A stretch of DNA of 64,000 nt from Theristus sp. LFF4_11 (GCA_030248135.1 JASANC010002400.1:62001-126000); one strand, 5' to 3'. Shown: positions 1-13,275, counted from the stretch's first letter. The notes: generated by a model not told the origin, from the letters alone. Program-made: numbers and translations.

Positions 1-56
1 CTGCAACAAACACGATCGTGGTGTGGCTGTCAGCAGTTGTTGGCCACTGCGCGTAC

Positions 57-606
57 CCGTTGCACGTTGCTTCGCAGCCTGCCTCGAACTCCTCGTGCCG
101 TAGCACCTGCAACTTGCAAAAAACATTTCGCCCATGTGAAGAGCAGCTATGCTTTGATTGGCATTATTCGTGTCTGTTTTGTTGTGCGACACGCAGCAAC
201 GGGACATTGCAAAAATCAGCCATTCGTAATCACAGTTCAAATGTCTCGCGCCACAATAGTTTGCTGACAGACACGTGTCACCAGTCATATATGGCAAGTA
301 CACCAGACTTGGTCATCGACATGCCATCACACCAACCGTCGAACAAAGCAATCATAAAGGCTCGCTCGAGAACAACGTGCCCAAAGTCTGAACACCGTTA
401 GCCAGGAAAGAATTGCCAGATCACTGGAAAGATCTGAACAGCCATTGAAGATCGAAAACAACGCACGAGCAATATTGCTTGATGCGTTTGCGAAGAACTA
501 AAAAGACACAAGTGTCACGCACGGTCATGCCGAGTTTCGTGGTGTAGAACTCGATGGAAGCAGCGCGATCTGCGACCTTGAACACGTAGTGCAGGGCACG
601 GCGCAT
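57..606 (-). CDS. GLOD4: Glyoxalase domain-containing protein 4, 5' exons (partial)
   Basis: Start of a GLOD4-like protein; the gene runs off the left edge of the window. Exon 1 is 606-523: ATG at 606-604, then RRALHYVFKVADRAASIEFY...GMT, the opening beta-alpha unit of a vicinal-oxygen-chelate domain, ending at a GTGCGT donor. Exon 2 is 106-57 and reads VLRHEEFEAGCEATCNG, the next conserved GLOD4 block; its acceptor is TTGCAG and its donor GTACGC. Phases join cleanly (0, then 2). A further TTGTTGCAG acceptor lies at 9-1, so exon 3 begins just outside. An upstream in-frame GTG at 651 is not an ATG, so the 606 start is preferred. Family members are glyoxalase-fold proteins, reported in mitochondria, whose substrate is not settled. 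The gene lies in tandem downstream of ALS2 on the same strand. Confidence 0.85.
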
Positions 607-1537
607 GCCAGTGGAACGCGGCGCAGTCGCAAGCACGCGGTTCGTCGTCACGAAACTAATGCTTTTTCAACTGAAGTAAAATGAATGCTCAACATGTTCT
701 TTACAATTATAAAAACGGCCAGCCCAGTTGAATTTTATTCTCACGGTGATTTGTCCACTGTCATTCTTCATAAAACGGGCGAACTGGATTGAAAGATACT
801 GAAAATTCGAAAACACTAAAACGACTATAAAACACAGCGTATAGTGATAGAATGGTAGAACTAACGAAAATCAAACAACGATATTGGTGCGAAGAAAGTA
901 CACTTGATAATTTCAATTCAGCGAATAACTGTATTCACAAATGAGCAAATAAGAAAAGCTGATTCAATCACCAGAGGGTGCAGATTTTCTAACCCAGTAA
1001 CCCGGAATAAAGCTATTATGCAGAACTATAAACTCGAACTTCGAAGGAGAATGCAAATATACGAACGGTGCAATTCACGATAAAGCTCAAGCGGCTCAAG
1101 TAAAATTAACCAATATAATGCCAGATGATCAATATAATGCCAGATGATTACACTTGATTGGAAAAATCGATTACACATCTGACTGGAGTAGAGTTGACAA
1201 GCAGAAAAAATTCAACAATCGCCATGTCCCCGTAAACACAATTCTCAAAGAAATTGCAACACAATGTTAATTCAATTAAAAAACCAAACAACTAATAAAT
1301 AAACCTTAATTCAGCAAAAAAATAACAATTGTGAAAGTGCGGTGGCTAAACTCAGAGAAGCACATTCAAGCTTGTTTACCTGCCACGCCACCACTACAGT
1401 ATAATTTTTTTGCCCACTAAGGATATGTATGTACAGTATACAAGTATCAGATATGTGAGCAAGTGACAGCAGAAAACCAGTGGAAAGATGGATGAAAATG
1501 GAAATTTGTTGAAGCAATTCAAACGTCACGTCAATGC
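607..1537. other. Intergenic, ALS2 3' side to GLOD4 5' side
   Basis: AT-rich spacer between the ALS2 stop codon and the GLOD4 start. It should hold the ALS2 3' UTR and the GLOD4 promoter. An imperfect short direct repeat (AATATAATGCCAGATGAT, twice around 1110-1147) is visible. No coding block or RNA gene was recognised. Confidence 0.5.
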
Positions 1538-2083
1538 TCAAAAGAAGCCTTGGCGGTTTCGGTGCTGATTCAGCAGGTAAAAATAGGTGCTCTGAAAAGT
1601 GACACTGTCTGAATAGAAATGCAGCAGATGCGGGTTGCTCGCACAGTATCCACTCAACCAATCAGCAACATGAAGTTCACCGTAATCAGCACGACGACGA
1701 ACCTGCAGCGTGCAGAACTGATAGGCAGTTTCGTGGTTCATGACGTTGCTGTCGACGGCGTCCCTGATCAGGGCGATCTCAGCACCGAGCCTCTGCAGCT
1801 GTGCGCGCACGACGACAAAGATCACGACAGGCACGAGATCGTCCGACTGCCACTTGTGCTCGCGACTCTCGCTGTGCGCACGCACACACTGCAAACGCAA
1901 ACTGCACTCGCACGCACGAAGCAAACACGAAAACTACAGTGCATGCACGACGTACCCTTGTGATCTCAGTGAACGTCTGTCGCAGCACTCGCAGCTTCTC
2001 GAACGGCGACGTTTGCGAGCTGAAAGTGCATGCTTTCAAAGTCTCCTCGCAAAGCAACACCAGCACAACACAAACCTCAACCG
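1538..2083 (-). other. ALS2 VPS9-domain exons
   Basis: Three phase-consistent exons: 2083-1956 (FEKLRVLRQTFTEITR), 1852-1703 and 1591-1538. The middle exon reads DDLVPVVIFVVVRAQLQRLG followed by AEIALIRDAVD, the catalytic VPS9 helix pair with the D-D-L-x-P-x-x-x-x-V signature. The final exon STYFYLLNQHRNRQGFF ends with TGA at 1540-1538 and lines up with the last residues of vertebrate alsin. Confidence 0.88.
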
Positions 2084-5000
2084 CTGCAGTGTGTCGATTG
2101 CAGAGCCATAGTATTGGCATCGTGCGGTTGAGCAAACCTTGAAACAAAATGGTGATAAAGAAGAAATACATATTACACACGATAACCATGCAGAACACAT
2201 CCGTACTAACCAGTGGAACGTCGAGTTCATTCACGTTTTTCAACTCTATCGGCCATAATTTTCTGTTAAAAAAAGATTTTCGGAATGGGCTGAGCCAATA
2301 AAGCCAAGAAACGACTGGAATTGTAAAGTTTACTTGTCGACATCGACTTCAATGAGTAACGCAACGTCATTGCGGGTGTTCAGCGCAGTCACGTAGCGCC
2401 AGTACCAATCATCAGACTGTTGGTGCGTTACCTGAACACGAACGTCATCATATGACGCTCCACTCGAGCTGTTAATGATTAGACTACTTGGAATTGGGCT
2501 CATTCATTGATTGGTCCAAAACACCTCGATGCAGCCAATCAGGATGCCAGATTCAGATGCAGTTTGACTGCATATGTAAAGAACTACGTTGAAAACGTGT
2601 GTTTCGTTGTTGGACACGCACCTGGTAAAGCGTGAATATGGTTGCGTAGCAGTGCGCGTACATGTGCGTGCACAGCCACTCGCCCAGTGAGCTGCATTCA
2701 CAAATGCTGATGTTTCCAAACAGTGACTCTGCATCGTCCAACGTCTCTGTGTCGTTGTGTCTCTTGTTTTCGTCAACAACAGTGGCGTACATTTGTGTGG
2801 CGTCAGGGATGGACGTGAAAAGTTGTCTGAAAACTAGCAAATTATCAGAAAAGAATAATCAGCACAAGCGATTCACGTGCATGTGAAACAACGACCAACC
2901 TGAGTATTGCATAGAGTCTGTGAGTGAGTGAATGCAGCTCATCAATGGCCTGCGTGCACATGAGCGCGTGCTCTGCAACACCCAGGTAGCTGCTCTGGAA
3001 CACTTTGCAAAGGCCGTGCAGCAAGCGTGCCCACGGATGCCACTCGCTGTGCAGCGCCTGACAGAAACGCCACTGTTTCGACCGAGTTTATGTGCGTGCA
3101 GTGAGTGATCAGATCACCCAGTTTGTAGCAACAAAGCTTGTTATTTCGCATGACTGTTGCAGCACTTGCCTCGTCACAGTACTCTTTGATCATGTTCACA
3201 TAGGCAACGCCCCACGGATTGTCCCACGGTGGAATGCGCTCTAGGACGTCGCCGTTGTTTGCTCGTTGTGTCCTGCAAACACAAGGCCATGTTTTCTTCA
3301 CGTCATAGCAACCGCGGCCAAGCGGACGCGCACCGTTTTGGGGTGGTGTTTTTGGGCGTGGCCTGTCGCGAGTCGGGCGACCTCTGGCGACGGCAACAGG
3401 CAGCAGCGAGCGCACGCCAGAGCACCTCGGGCTCAATCGGGTGATCATCGGCCGCTCGCTGCACGCCCAGAATGTGCTCGTACCTGTGCACACTGCTGCA
3501 AGTCACTCGTGTCTATTGTGTCAACATCAACAACGTCAACCAACCACGCTTGCACTATGTCCTGCCAACGTTCAGAGCCGTCGATTGACGCGCCGCCACG
3601 CGGCTCCTCGTCGAAACTACAAACAATGAGTCTCTATCGCGCAGGAGGACCGAGTAAAAAAAGCGTTTGACAATTTCTGCCGAATCAACCGACCGTTTCA
3701 TGATCGCAGTCTGTGTCGGCGACTCCACTGCCGGAATGCAGCGTTTGTAAACAGCACTGGCGATTTCGATTTGCCCGTGTGCCAACGAGCCATCAAACAT
3801 GCCGTCAATAACATCACCGTTGCAAAGGTGCAGTTCACCCTGGTCAAGTAAGCGTTCGTTAACGATCAATAAATCAACATGATCAATAAAATCGATCATG
3901 AATCGTCATTGGCACACCTTTCCTTTCAGCACCATTCGGTCGCACATTTCACCAACGAACTTGGTTCCATCGCTCGTTACCAGCGTTCCACTCTAAATAT
4001 AACGAATCAAACAATCAAAAAAAACGAGCATACTGAATAAAGGTTCGGAAGGGTATAAAAAGGCCAATAAAAAAAAGTTTTTTTTCAACATATGTATTTA
4101 TAAAAATTGTGGGGACAGAAATGGGTGGAAACGGAAATAATATCAACACCTGCACAATGACAAAAATGTAATGGCGCAAACATTATTTCTGCGTTTCCAC
4201 CATTTTTTGACCCTACCATTTTTGATAAATACAGTGACGGCCAAAGTGTTGAAACGCTGCGTGCATGTGCGCTGTGTATTGCGCGTGTGTTGCATCATAT
4301 AACAGTAGAGTCACTTTCAATCGGTTTCAGCGATTTTTCAGGCTGGACCACAACTACGGGGACGTTTAAAGCCTCGTACGGGAACAAAATCTTTTACACT
4401 TTCACAATTCGCGACCTAGCCAGTTACACTCAGCGTGGTCGATTACATAAATTCTCATTCAATTTGTGATTAGAAATTGAAAACACTTTTCGATTTTTCA
4501 TGGACACCGAAACAGATCGACAACAACAACAACAAGAACAACAAGATCCTGATTTTTTTTCGTTTTTTTTTGTTCTGCTGAACCATAGGACTGTGCGATG
4601 TTTCATTGCTTGGTATCGATGGTTAAGTTATTGTGGATTTACTCAAACCTGTCCGGATTAAAATGACGTCATTTGCTTTAAAAACGCCCGTTTGTCAAAG
4701 TACAGGCACTAAAATTTCAATTTGGTGTTACTGATTCGACATTCACCATCTGTTTACGGGAAGAAATCGTCTAAACGGAAAGTCTGGTTTGTTGTGAACG
4801 ACAAGCGCATGTTTTGCGGCACATAACGTCATTTCAGTGGTACACATTTGAAAAAATAGGCCATATTAGTCCACCTTTTCAGAGCAAAAAGATTTTTTCG
4901 TTTTTTTCGTTTCATCACTAATGATGAAAGTTATGGCCAATTGAAATTCACAAAAATTTGTGCAATGAGCTTTCTGAAATGATATTGTGGGAATTCGATG

Positions 5001-8000
5001 CCGCACCTACCACGATAAATAGATAGTTACATTGTGCATGTATGAATCATGATAAATGAATATGAGAAAGTAGCGAATGACAATAACGATGAACAGACCA
5101 CAGGGCAACCGTTGTCAAAGATTGCTTCGAAGAAAGTGCCGTCAATGGTGACGAGTGTGCCACGCCCATTGCGCTCATCAGCACGCCACATGCCCAGGTA
5201 TTTCTCGCGCTGGTTGCTCCAAACACCTGCACACACACACAGCTTGCCCTTTTCAATGTCACCATAGCTTGCATGGTGATCCCATTTTGTCGCACCATAT
5301 CCATCTTTTTTATCGTGCACCCATCGTCCCACATAAGTGCTCTGTGCACTGCGCATCACTCCATGTCCGTGGCGCTCATTCGCTTTCGTGAAACCCTCGT
5401 ATTGACATCGTGACGATAGATAACTGAAAAGGGGCAGTGCTGAACAGTGATGAGAGTGTCTTGGGCAAGTATGTCTATGACAGACTCAATCACGGCCAAT
5501 CCATGCAACTGTCCGTCCTTCCAACGACCTTTGATGTTGATTGCATCAGCAACGCGACGCATTACACCAGAACTACAAAAGAAACAATGAACGTTTTGCA
5601 AAACATCAACAACAAGCATTGCCCATTGACATGCCAACAAAACAGCAACAACAAACTGAACACCATGAATTATGTTTCGAGCACGTACCCACACATGAGA
5701 CCGTTAATGAATCGGCCCACATACTCATCTTCGTTCGGCCACTTCATCAGACCCCTGAAATTTATAAAAACTCAAACACAAGCACACGAGGACGACACAC
5801 TGACGATGACATGACAGCTTGAATGAGTTGACACACCGGCCATGCGGTTTGCCGGTTAGCCATTGGCCTCCGTACACAGCGCCTGCATAGATGGCGTGTT
5901 GCTCAGTGAACGTGTAACGGGCACGACGAGACAACGGCACGCCAGCGTTGTGCAACGGCGGATTGCTGTAGACACCGCCACAAATGTGCTGCAACAAAGC
6001 CTGGCACACGCACTGCTGTAGCTCGTTCTGCAAACAGATCGCAAACGTATTCACACAGTTAAGACTGATTTCTATTCCACGTAACTACAGGGTGAGCCAA
6101 ACGAAAGTTCCAGCTTCAAAATGCTCTCACTGGCTTGTGCTGCGACCATATGACTTAAAATTTGGAACACTGTCAGAACATTTTGGGAGGCTTTTCTGAT
6201 CTAAATTTTTTATTGCTTTACACGTTTCAGTTTATTTTTACAGTGTACTTTTGAAAAAATAGCAATTTTTGACACAAAAACAAAACTGAAAATGGAATTG
6301 TATTTTTCACTGTAGAAAACAAGCTGTCTGCTGTGGTGAAAAAATCAGAGTGGCTAATTGTGTGAATTAAAAAAACATAATGCATTTAAAAAAATAAATT
6401 CGCATTTGTTCTGAGCAGAACCGCTCACGCACACTCAGACTCGAAGTGAAACTCAAAGAGTTATCAAAGACTGCTCAAATGCAATTCGGCGTTCGTCATT
6501 TCCAAGCTACTATGTGCGTATTGCTTTTTCCATCTTTTTTTGTGTTGCGAACACTTGGGCTGTCATCAAAGTTCATCATCGATTTTCATGTTTTCCAGAA
6601 ATTCTGCTGTAGTAAGTGATGTTCCTTAAAAATTTAACCAGAAAAACGTCCTAAAGTGTTCAAATAGTGATCAAATTTTAAACTCGAAACATCTCAGCAC
6701 AAGCCAGTGAGCTGAAAGCTTTATGAAGTTGGATAGAACCTTTTTTGGCTCACCCCGTATCTCGCGTGAACGGATTATTGTGCGACGATTTCAACAAAAA
6801 ACACAGCCAACACCTTAGCAGACAAATTGGCGAATTCCAAGGTCACTGCGCTCTCAGGTGCGACCAGTTGTACAAGACATCTTTTTTCATCCTGTTTTTT
6901 CTCCGCTTTATTTGTAGAATCAATCCAAACAAGCGGAAAATGCAACTCGATTGAATCACGCTTCTAAAATTAAGATAGTTTGGCGATTTTTTGCAAAAAA
7001 AAGAGCAAAAGAAAAACTACCGAAACAAAGCCGTTTGAACAAAACAAAACAAAGGCGGAATGCTAGAATTCACCCGACAAATGACGAGCACGTCAGACGC
7101 AACAAACAGCAACTGCCACTGTTTGTCGCCATCCACCGCGACCGATATCAATTGGCAATCAGGTGAACCACGAGTGTAACATTTCAATAAAAAGCGATCC
7201 GTTGTCTTCAAATTGGACTGGAATAAAAAAATTGGAAGGTATAGATGATCGAGCAAAAAACTTGTTACAAATCACACGAAATACCATGCCAACTAACGCA
7301 GCTTGGCGTCATTTGTGTCCAATGTTGGTTGGTTCGGTCTGCAAGATGCGTCACATTCATCAGGATCTGCTGCAGCACTTTCCATTTGTGAAATGCGCAC
7401 ATCACGCCCTCTGCCGTCTGACAAAATGTGAGGAAACATTCATTGGCTGTGTTCGTGCTAAAAATAGTCAATCGGCGTAGCGCAAATGTCTTCAGAAAAG
7501 TACACTGTGTTCATGAGAATAACACAACTAAGTTCACTAAGTTCGTTGTATTCACTCTACACAGATAAGCGCGGTGTCAGCGTTGCCTCGCAGTGTTGCG
7601 CAACAAGCAAGCAGCACGCTCACATGCGTAAACGTGCGTGTTTGTGCTTGATTGTGCGACATCACCGTGTTACACACGGAGTGCACACTGCCCTGTGCCG
7701 TTGAGCAAGCGTCACAGCATACCCCCTGCTGATCGGCTTGTGTGCACGCAGCGGAGTAGCGCCTGAGCACGTGTGCATACTCGCCCACTCGCTGAAACGG
7801 CAGCTGCAGCAGTTTGTGCAGTTGCCGATGTGGCCTGCGACTGTGTGCGTCGTGATCGAGACTCAGCCGTGTCACCGTCGACGTCAGCGTGTCTCCGGCG
7901 CTGCAAAGTGTCATTGCTGATTGCTCACTGCGTCGCTTGTGTTCTCATTCTGCACAGTCATTGCGCAACGCTGTCACACCAATTTGGTGTCAGCAAGCCG

Positions 8001-11000
8001 CACGTATTTCACGACCACTTCCAGAATGAAGGCTCGCTCGGACGCTGCGGTGCAGTGCAGCTGAAGCAGCGCTGACTGCGTCGGTCAATATGAAAGCAAG
8101 CAGCCAACACTGCGCATCGGTCCATAGAGGACGATGAACACCCACGCATTTTGGTACCTTCTACCTTTGGCTTTCTGGAACCGGTGTTACAAAATGAAAG
8201 CATGAATAAAAACGCAAACCCGCAAGCATCGTGCATGTCAACGAACAGTCCGAGTGCACTGAGATTAGCAAAGATGCGGTGCAGCCGTTTCATGCATTGG
8301 CGGAGGGTCGAGCCGAACAGCGCCAACAGCTCGCGTGCACACGCCGTCAGAGCAGTGCTGCCCGCTGTGCTCTGCTGCGCACTGCGTCGCAACACAGCCA
8401 CGGTGTGCGCCACCAACGTCTGCAGGTGACGCAGTGCCTCCGCATAGTCACGCAGCAGCACTGCTGTGCACGCCTGCTGCACTGAAATCGCAAACGGCCA
8501 CCGCTAATCGCAGCACAAATGCGCCTACTGTTGCTTACGCTCAACATGATCCGCTCACTCAGCTATTATCTTTGTCATTGCACATGTCTCAATATGCATG
8601 TGCAGGCAAAGACAACAAACACGTTGCAATGCTGTGCGGCAATTGGAAATCATCAAAATTGAACGTGATTCGTAGTAGAAAACTAATCAGAAAATAATGT
8701 CTTGCACAAAATAAAACCTTTTTTAAATTTATATTCGGTTTATTTTTGGGCAAGAAACAGCCCATTCGGCTTTTCCATACATTATGCAACATTACTCCAC
8801 CTCCTTCAAAAAAAGATAACAGCTTCATCAATAATAATGTCAAATTCCTATTACAACCAATGGAGAATCAGCTGCCAGATTAGTCTATCACAAGCTAAAG
8901 ATGGTGACGTGACCGTGTTCTTCTAAAAGTTAAACTAATCCTATTTCGTACAAAAGTTTCTGATTAGTTTTGTTTTTCAATTTCATGCAAAAACCTGCCG
9001 TCAAATCACGTTCAGTTTTGATGATTTCAAATTGGCGGGCTGCCGTGAAACAATTTTCCTATCTGTGCGTGCCGCTGCATATTGCTATTGCGACACCTAC
9101 GATGGCAAAGCTGAATCAGCTGGTATCAATCCATCGTCACCATGTTTCGAAGGCGACCAATAACGTTAGATGAACGTGCCTTTGCCTCGAATCTGTTCAA
9201 CCAAGTACGCCAACTGCGTGAGATCACGTGCGTATTTCATCTCCGTGAAGACGCAGTCGAGCAAGATACGTCGCAGCACTCGTTCGCTTGTGTCGGCCGG
9301 TTGCCTCGGCCATGCGACTGCCATGCATTCGCCCATGCACGTTGACACACGCACCAGCGATCCGAGCTGCGCAGATCGGCGTCACGTTCGTTGCAGCACG
9401 CATTTCGATCAAAATTGTAGCTTCACAAATGCAATATGAAACCTTGGTCGAAAGTCGACACACATACCGAATCGATGTTAGTCAGACGTTTTGTTATGCT
9501 CGGCTTCTCAACAGGTGTCACTGTCGTCGTGCTGCAAATTACAAAAATTACAAAAGCCGTTTAGTGCAGCAAGTTGCACAGAGCAAAGCAAGATAGCCGC
9601 GTTACGTGTACCCGTTGTGCTCGTCCGGTTGATAGTTACGGCCACTGTAGTAGAGCATTGGCTCGTTGTCACAGTCGTTCACCAGCAGCAACGTGTAATC
9701 GGCGCCCGCACAGGCGCTCAGAATGCTCGATTGCGAGCCAACCTGAACGAAGCAGAAGGAAATCAAAAACAAATCGCTGCAAACTGAACCACGGATTGAC
9801 CGCAAAAGACAAACTCATACAAAAACACAGGAGAATCAAAATAAAAAGAATACAAACAGTAACCGAAAAAAACAGAAAAAGAAACAAAAATTAACAAATA
9901 GATTAACAAAACTTTCTATAACTACCGAATGCTAAAGAACATTAAACGCCCAAACCAAACTATCAACAAACTAAAACTATTTACCGAAGTGAGCAAACCA
10001 TTGAATGCGCTTACATTTTGCGCAGCAATGTCACAAAGTTGAGGCACGCAAACATGACGACAACAACTATCATTATGCTTGTACTGGAAACAAACGCATG
10101 TAACGACAGTCGGTGCATCATAAAACACAACAGCAAGTGCACACGCACCGCAAAACAACGAGGATGCAAAAACACACATCTCAAAATGGCACGAAAATCG
10201 AGCAAAGAAAAATATAAAAAAACAACTTCTAAACAACAAAAAACATAATGAAACCAACTCGGAGGACGGCTGGTGATGCGCACGGGTTGGTTGAGGGCTG
10301 CTTCAGTTGGCGGAACTCGTTTGAGCCCCAGACGTACAACTGAAATGTGCACAGTGAATGTCAAGTTTGCAATCACGTGAATGCCTGAATGTTCGCATCA
10401 CATAACACCAACAACGGGCTTGCCTCTCCAGTATACGTAAGTGCAATGGTGTGCCTGTCGCCTGCAAACACCTCAAGAACGCCGCAGTCGGACAAACGCT
10501 CAACGGGCCACGGCTCACGTCTGAACACATTGTGTCAGCAAATTAATAAACTTGCACGTCTAAACTGTGTACTCAAAAACTGCGCTGAAAATGGAACATT
10601 AAGTTCACCGTTTTACAAAATCGCCGTGGCCGAGTTGGCCATGCGTGTTTGCACCCCAAGTCCACACTTCAGTGCCATTTGTGTTCGCAGCCTGTTCGCT
10701 GCCTGTGTCAGCATTTGCTGTATCACCGCTGCTGGTAAATACTGAAAAACAAGCTTGTTCTCGACATTCGCAACACCAAATAACAATGTGACACGGGTCA
10801 ATAGTCAGTTCCCCAACCTTTATCACTATCGTCATCACCCGCCAAATCATCATCAAAAGTCAACTCCGGACTAAACGGGCGCGATGGTTGTTCAACGAAC
10901 GAAAACTGATCATCAGGGTGACTGCCGAATCTTGGTCGACGCTGCTTCCGCGGGGTGTCCGTCTTTTGCGAGTCGCTGTTGTGCAGATGCAGATGCTTCG

Positions 11001-13138
11001 GTCGACTGTCTACGGGTATTTTTTTGTCGTCAGCAGTGTCTTCGGTGTTCAGTTGCAGGCGCAAACTGCCGCCAGCGCAGAACGTGTGCTCAGTGTCGTC
11101 GTGCACATGCTGGTCGAGTGCGGCTGCTGCCTCCACGGTGCATGCGTCAGTGGCAGCGGCAGTGGGCGTGCTGCGAATGGAGCCAAGCTTGCTGATGCTC
11201 TGCAACGCGCGCGGCTGAAACGCACAACTCAGAATGAACGGCGCTTCCAAACGACAACACAGCTGCAGACAAGTTGTTCAGCTGCGACCAATGAGCGTGC
11301 GTGCCAGGTAGCACCAGTGAGACGTACCGTTGCAGACGCCATCAACGTCGACAATCGGTGTTCCATGCGACTGTGCACCGTTTCACTGGGGCCCTGTTTC
11401 TCGAGTGCGGTGCCGAGCAAGTATTCGTTGATACGGCTGCGTATGCTGGAGGCGGCCGAGTGCTCAGCGACGGCGGCGCTCACCACAGCGGCGTTGTCTT
11501 CGATCGCATCCAGTGACGCGCGTCGCACGGCGACCGAACGGACAACAGCAGCAAAGTGCCCCTCGCCCGCTGCTACGCACAGAACGTCACGATTGTTGAA
11601 CGAGGCAATCGGCTGAGGGTGAACTGCTGCATCATCACCCGCGAAAATCGAGCCCCATTGCCACACCTGTCGTGAACACTGCTGTGCTGCTCAAAACCAA
11701 CAGTTATTCAGCGCAACTGTAAATAGTTAGTTCGGTTACGCTCAGGCATTGGTCGAACTATTATCATTTTTTTAGGTTCTGTGAAGTCAATGCGTCTTCA
11801 GACACAGGAAGCAAACTAGTTTCAATCTTTAAGTTATGTGGCAATTCAAAATAGACCACGTGACCCGGCCATATTTAGGTGACTCGTATCACTTTACCAA
11901 TTTTGAATGCCCGCGTCATGCATCAAACGTCATGCTTTCCTATCATGTGTGCATTGAGTCTCGGAACCAAAATAAAAGCTACAACCAAGCAGCAAGCAGA
12001 GTCAAATGTCAATGCCAGAATGCAAAGTTTTACAGTGCGCTTGCAATCATGAATCTGGCGTGCTGAATTTTCAACTGGCGAACCTGCAGATTTTGCGAGA
12101 GCGCGACGACACCAGTGGCAGACGCAACGACACTGAGCGCCGCTTGCTGCTGCACCTTGCCGGTGCTCATGAACGCACGCAACGGGTGCTCATCCTGAAA
12201 CAACAAAACTCACAGCATGCAAATCGTCCGTTTGCCTCTGACTTGTTCACCACCAAATACCAACCATCAACTGTATGCGATTCGGTGTGCGCACCGTGTC
12301 TGCAATCACACCACACTGGCCACAGTGTGAACGTCCCCAGGCGTAGATGTCGCCTTCCAGGCTGCACGCAAAGCTGCTGTCGTACGCTGTGTGCACCGAA
12401 CGAATCACCACGCTGCACAACTGAAAGCACTTTCACTGAATAGTGCGCATTATTTTGCGAGTCTGGGGTGAACAACGCCAAGTGGCTCATTCAAACGACG
12501 AAAAAATTTCAAAAAAAAAATCGAACCGTCAAATTCGCAAGTGATTCCTGCTGTGTTGTATCGAGTGCTTTCAACGTGTGCCCTTCGAACGAACACAACA
12601 GCAGGCTGTTCTTGTTGGTGATTGAGCGCTCTGCCTCGGGACGCTCTTCTGGGTCGGATTCGGATGAGGGTCGCCGATGAGAGGGCACAACGATAAAGAC
12701 GGCCGAAGCACTGCAGTCTGCTGGCTGAATCAGAATGTAATGCTCATAGTCATGGACCACTTAACATGATCATCACATCACAACCAACTTTCTTTTCAGT
12801 TCAAACGAATTCTCAGACCCTTCGCAAATATGCGCATCTGACTTCTAAATTGGTTTTTTAGTTGTAAGCAATTATGCATTTTGTTTTTCAGATTTCCACA
12901 ACACGTTTCTCTCTGTGCGTGCAAAAACCGCGCGGTTGGCTGCTCCATGTTTTCACGGATTCATTTCACACCGTATCTCTCCCCAAGTTGTGGGTTTGTG
13001 TCATTTGAGCAGTGTGATTCGAGTTCCAATTCACGCGGAGAAATCGAATAAAAAACGAAAACTGAGAAACAAACGCACGTGCAAGACGGGTTGTCCCATT
13101 GCCTCAGCGCTGCCATCCGCCCACGTCACAAGAGGCAT
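1538..13138 (-). CDS. ALS2: Alsin (ALS2)-like Rab5 guanine nucleotide exchange factor, multi-exon
   Basis: Full-length alsin homologue: N-terminal RCC1 repeats, DH/PH, MORN repeats and a C-terminal VPS9 domain, in the same order as vertebrate alsin. In that family VPS9 activates Rab5 on endosomes. Exons that join in phase: 13138-13079 (start, MPLVTWADGS), 12724-12527, 12420-12265, 12194-12084, 11666-11328, 11262-10818, 10741-10609, 10520-10424, 10339-10259 and from 9742; then DH/PH exons about 9.35-6.85 kb, MORN exons about 6.05-3.6 kb, helical exons about 3.3-2.5 kb, and 2083-1956, 1852-1703, 1591-1538 (stop). The RCC1 part includes VWTWGANTHGQLGHGDF and LYVWGSNEFRQL. Presence of RCC1 repeats separates it from the ALS2CL paralogue. 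The intron after 10424 is best explained with a GC donor. The start is inferred from phase and a weak match; some middle exon borders are unresolved. Introns carry two foldback elements. Confidence 0.88.
3556..6054 (-). other. ALS2 MORN-repeat exons
   Basis: MORN repeats (consensus Y-x-G-x-W-x-x-G-x-x-x-G-x-G) are seen as YGGQWLTGKPHGR (about 5.86 kb), IKGRWKDGQLHG (about 5.52 kb), YVGRWVHDKKDGYG (about 5.33 kb), YLGMWRADERNGRG (about 5.19 kb), GTLVTSDGTKFVGEM (exon 3992-3918) and GELHLCNGDVIDGMF (about 3.83 kb). The YTF block just before the first repeat matches the alsin PH-MORN junction. The family uses these repeats in oligomerisation and for full Rab5 exchange activity. Confidence 0.82.
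4096..4231. repeat. Short foldback (MITE-like) element in an ALS2 intron
   Basis: The two arms are imperfect reverse complements: the left arm begins TATTTATAAAAAT and contains GGGTGGAAACG, the right arm contains CGTTTCCACC and ends ATTTTTGATAAATA. The element is about 136 bp and has no coding capacity. It is a non-autonomous terminal-inverted-repeat relic; superfamily not assigned. Confidence 0.6.
6088..6757. mobile_element. Mariner-like MITE with TA target duplication (ALS2 intron)
   Basis: About 670 bp bounded by CAGGGTGAGCC on the left and GGCTCACCCCG on the right, each flanked by TA. The inverted repeat extends inward: CACTGGCTTGTGCTG near the left end pairs with CAGCACAAGCCAGTG near the right. 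No transposase frame is present, so it is non-autonomous. TA duplication and CAGGG ends fit the Tc1/mariner superfamily. It lies in the intron between the PH and first MORN exons. Confidence 0.8.
6850..9354 (-). other. ALS2 DH/PH exons
   Basis: Dbl-homology helices are readable as LLDCVFTEMKYARDL (about 9.25 kb), LRDYAEALRHLQTLVAH (about 8.45 kb) and LHKLLQLPFQRVGEYAHVL (about 7.82 kb); the last is the conserved DH helix containing P-x-QRV-x-x-Y. PH-domain strands follow in the exon 7217-7074 (DRFLLKCYTR, WQLLFVASDVLVICR) and in a short exon near 6885-6815 (DEKRCLVQLVAPESAVTLEF). Exon borders between 9.2 and 8.5 kb could not be fixed. Confidence 0.7.
10259..12420 (-). other. ALS2 RCC1-repeat exons
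   Basis: Beta-propeller portion of the alsin homologue. Typical RCC1 blade motifs are visible: GDIYAWGRSHCGQCGV (about 12.33 kb), VWQWGS (11666), VWTWGANTHGQLGHGDF (about 10.63 kb), VFAGDRHTIALT (about 10.45 kb) and LYVWGSNEFRQL (10339). A low-complexity, acidic linker rich in S, D and P (10818-11262) separates the first and second groups of blades, as in vertebrate alsin. A further blade, ending in YYSGRNY, follows in the exon starting at 9742. Confidence 0.85.
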
Positions 13139-13275
13139 GATGGCTTCGTCTTGATAACAGTTTGCACGTTTGTTTAAAAAAGCACCATTTAAACTCAAAA
13201 ATTTTTCAGATAAGCTGGATTGAAACCAGTGTCACCACATTGAAACTATACATTCATTTATTTGTTTACATTCAT

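Noticed and set aside
2942..3493. 183-codon minus-strand ORF as a stand-alone gene
   Set aside because: Parts are ALS2 exon sequence (PPWDNPWGVAYVNMIKEYCD) and the rest crosses introns out of frame.
10888..11616. 242-codon plus-strand ORF
   Set aside because: It is the antisense of ALS2 RCC1 exons, which have clear motifs and splice sites.
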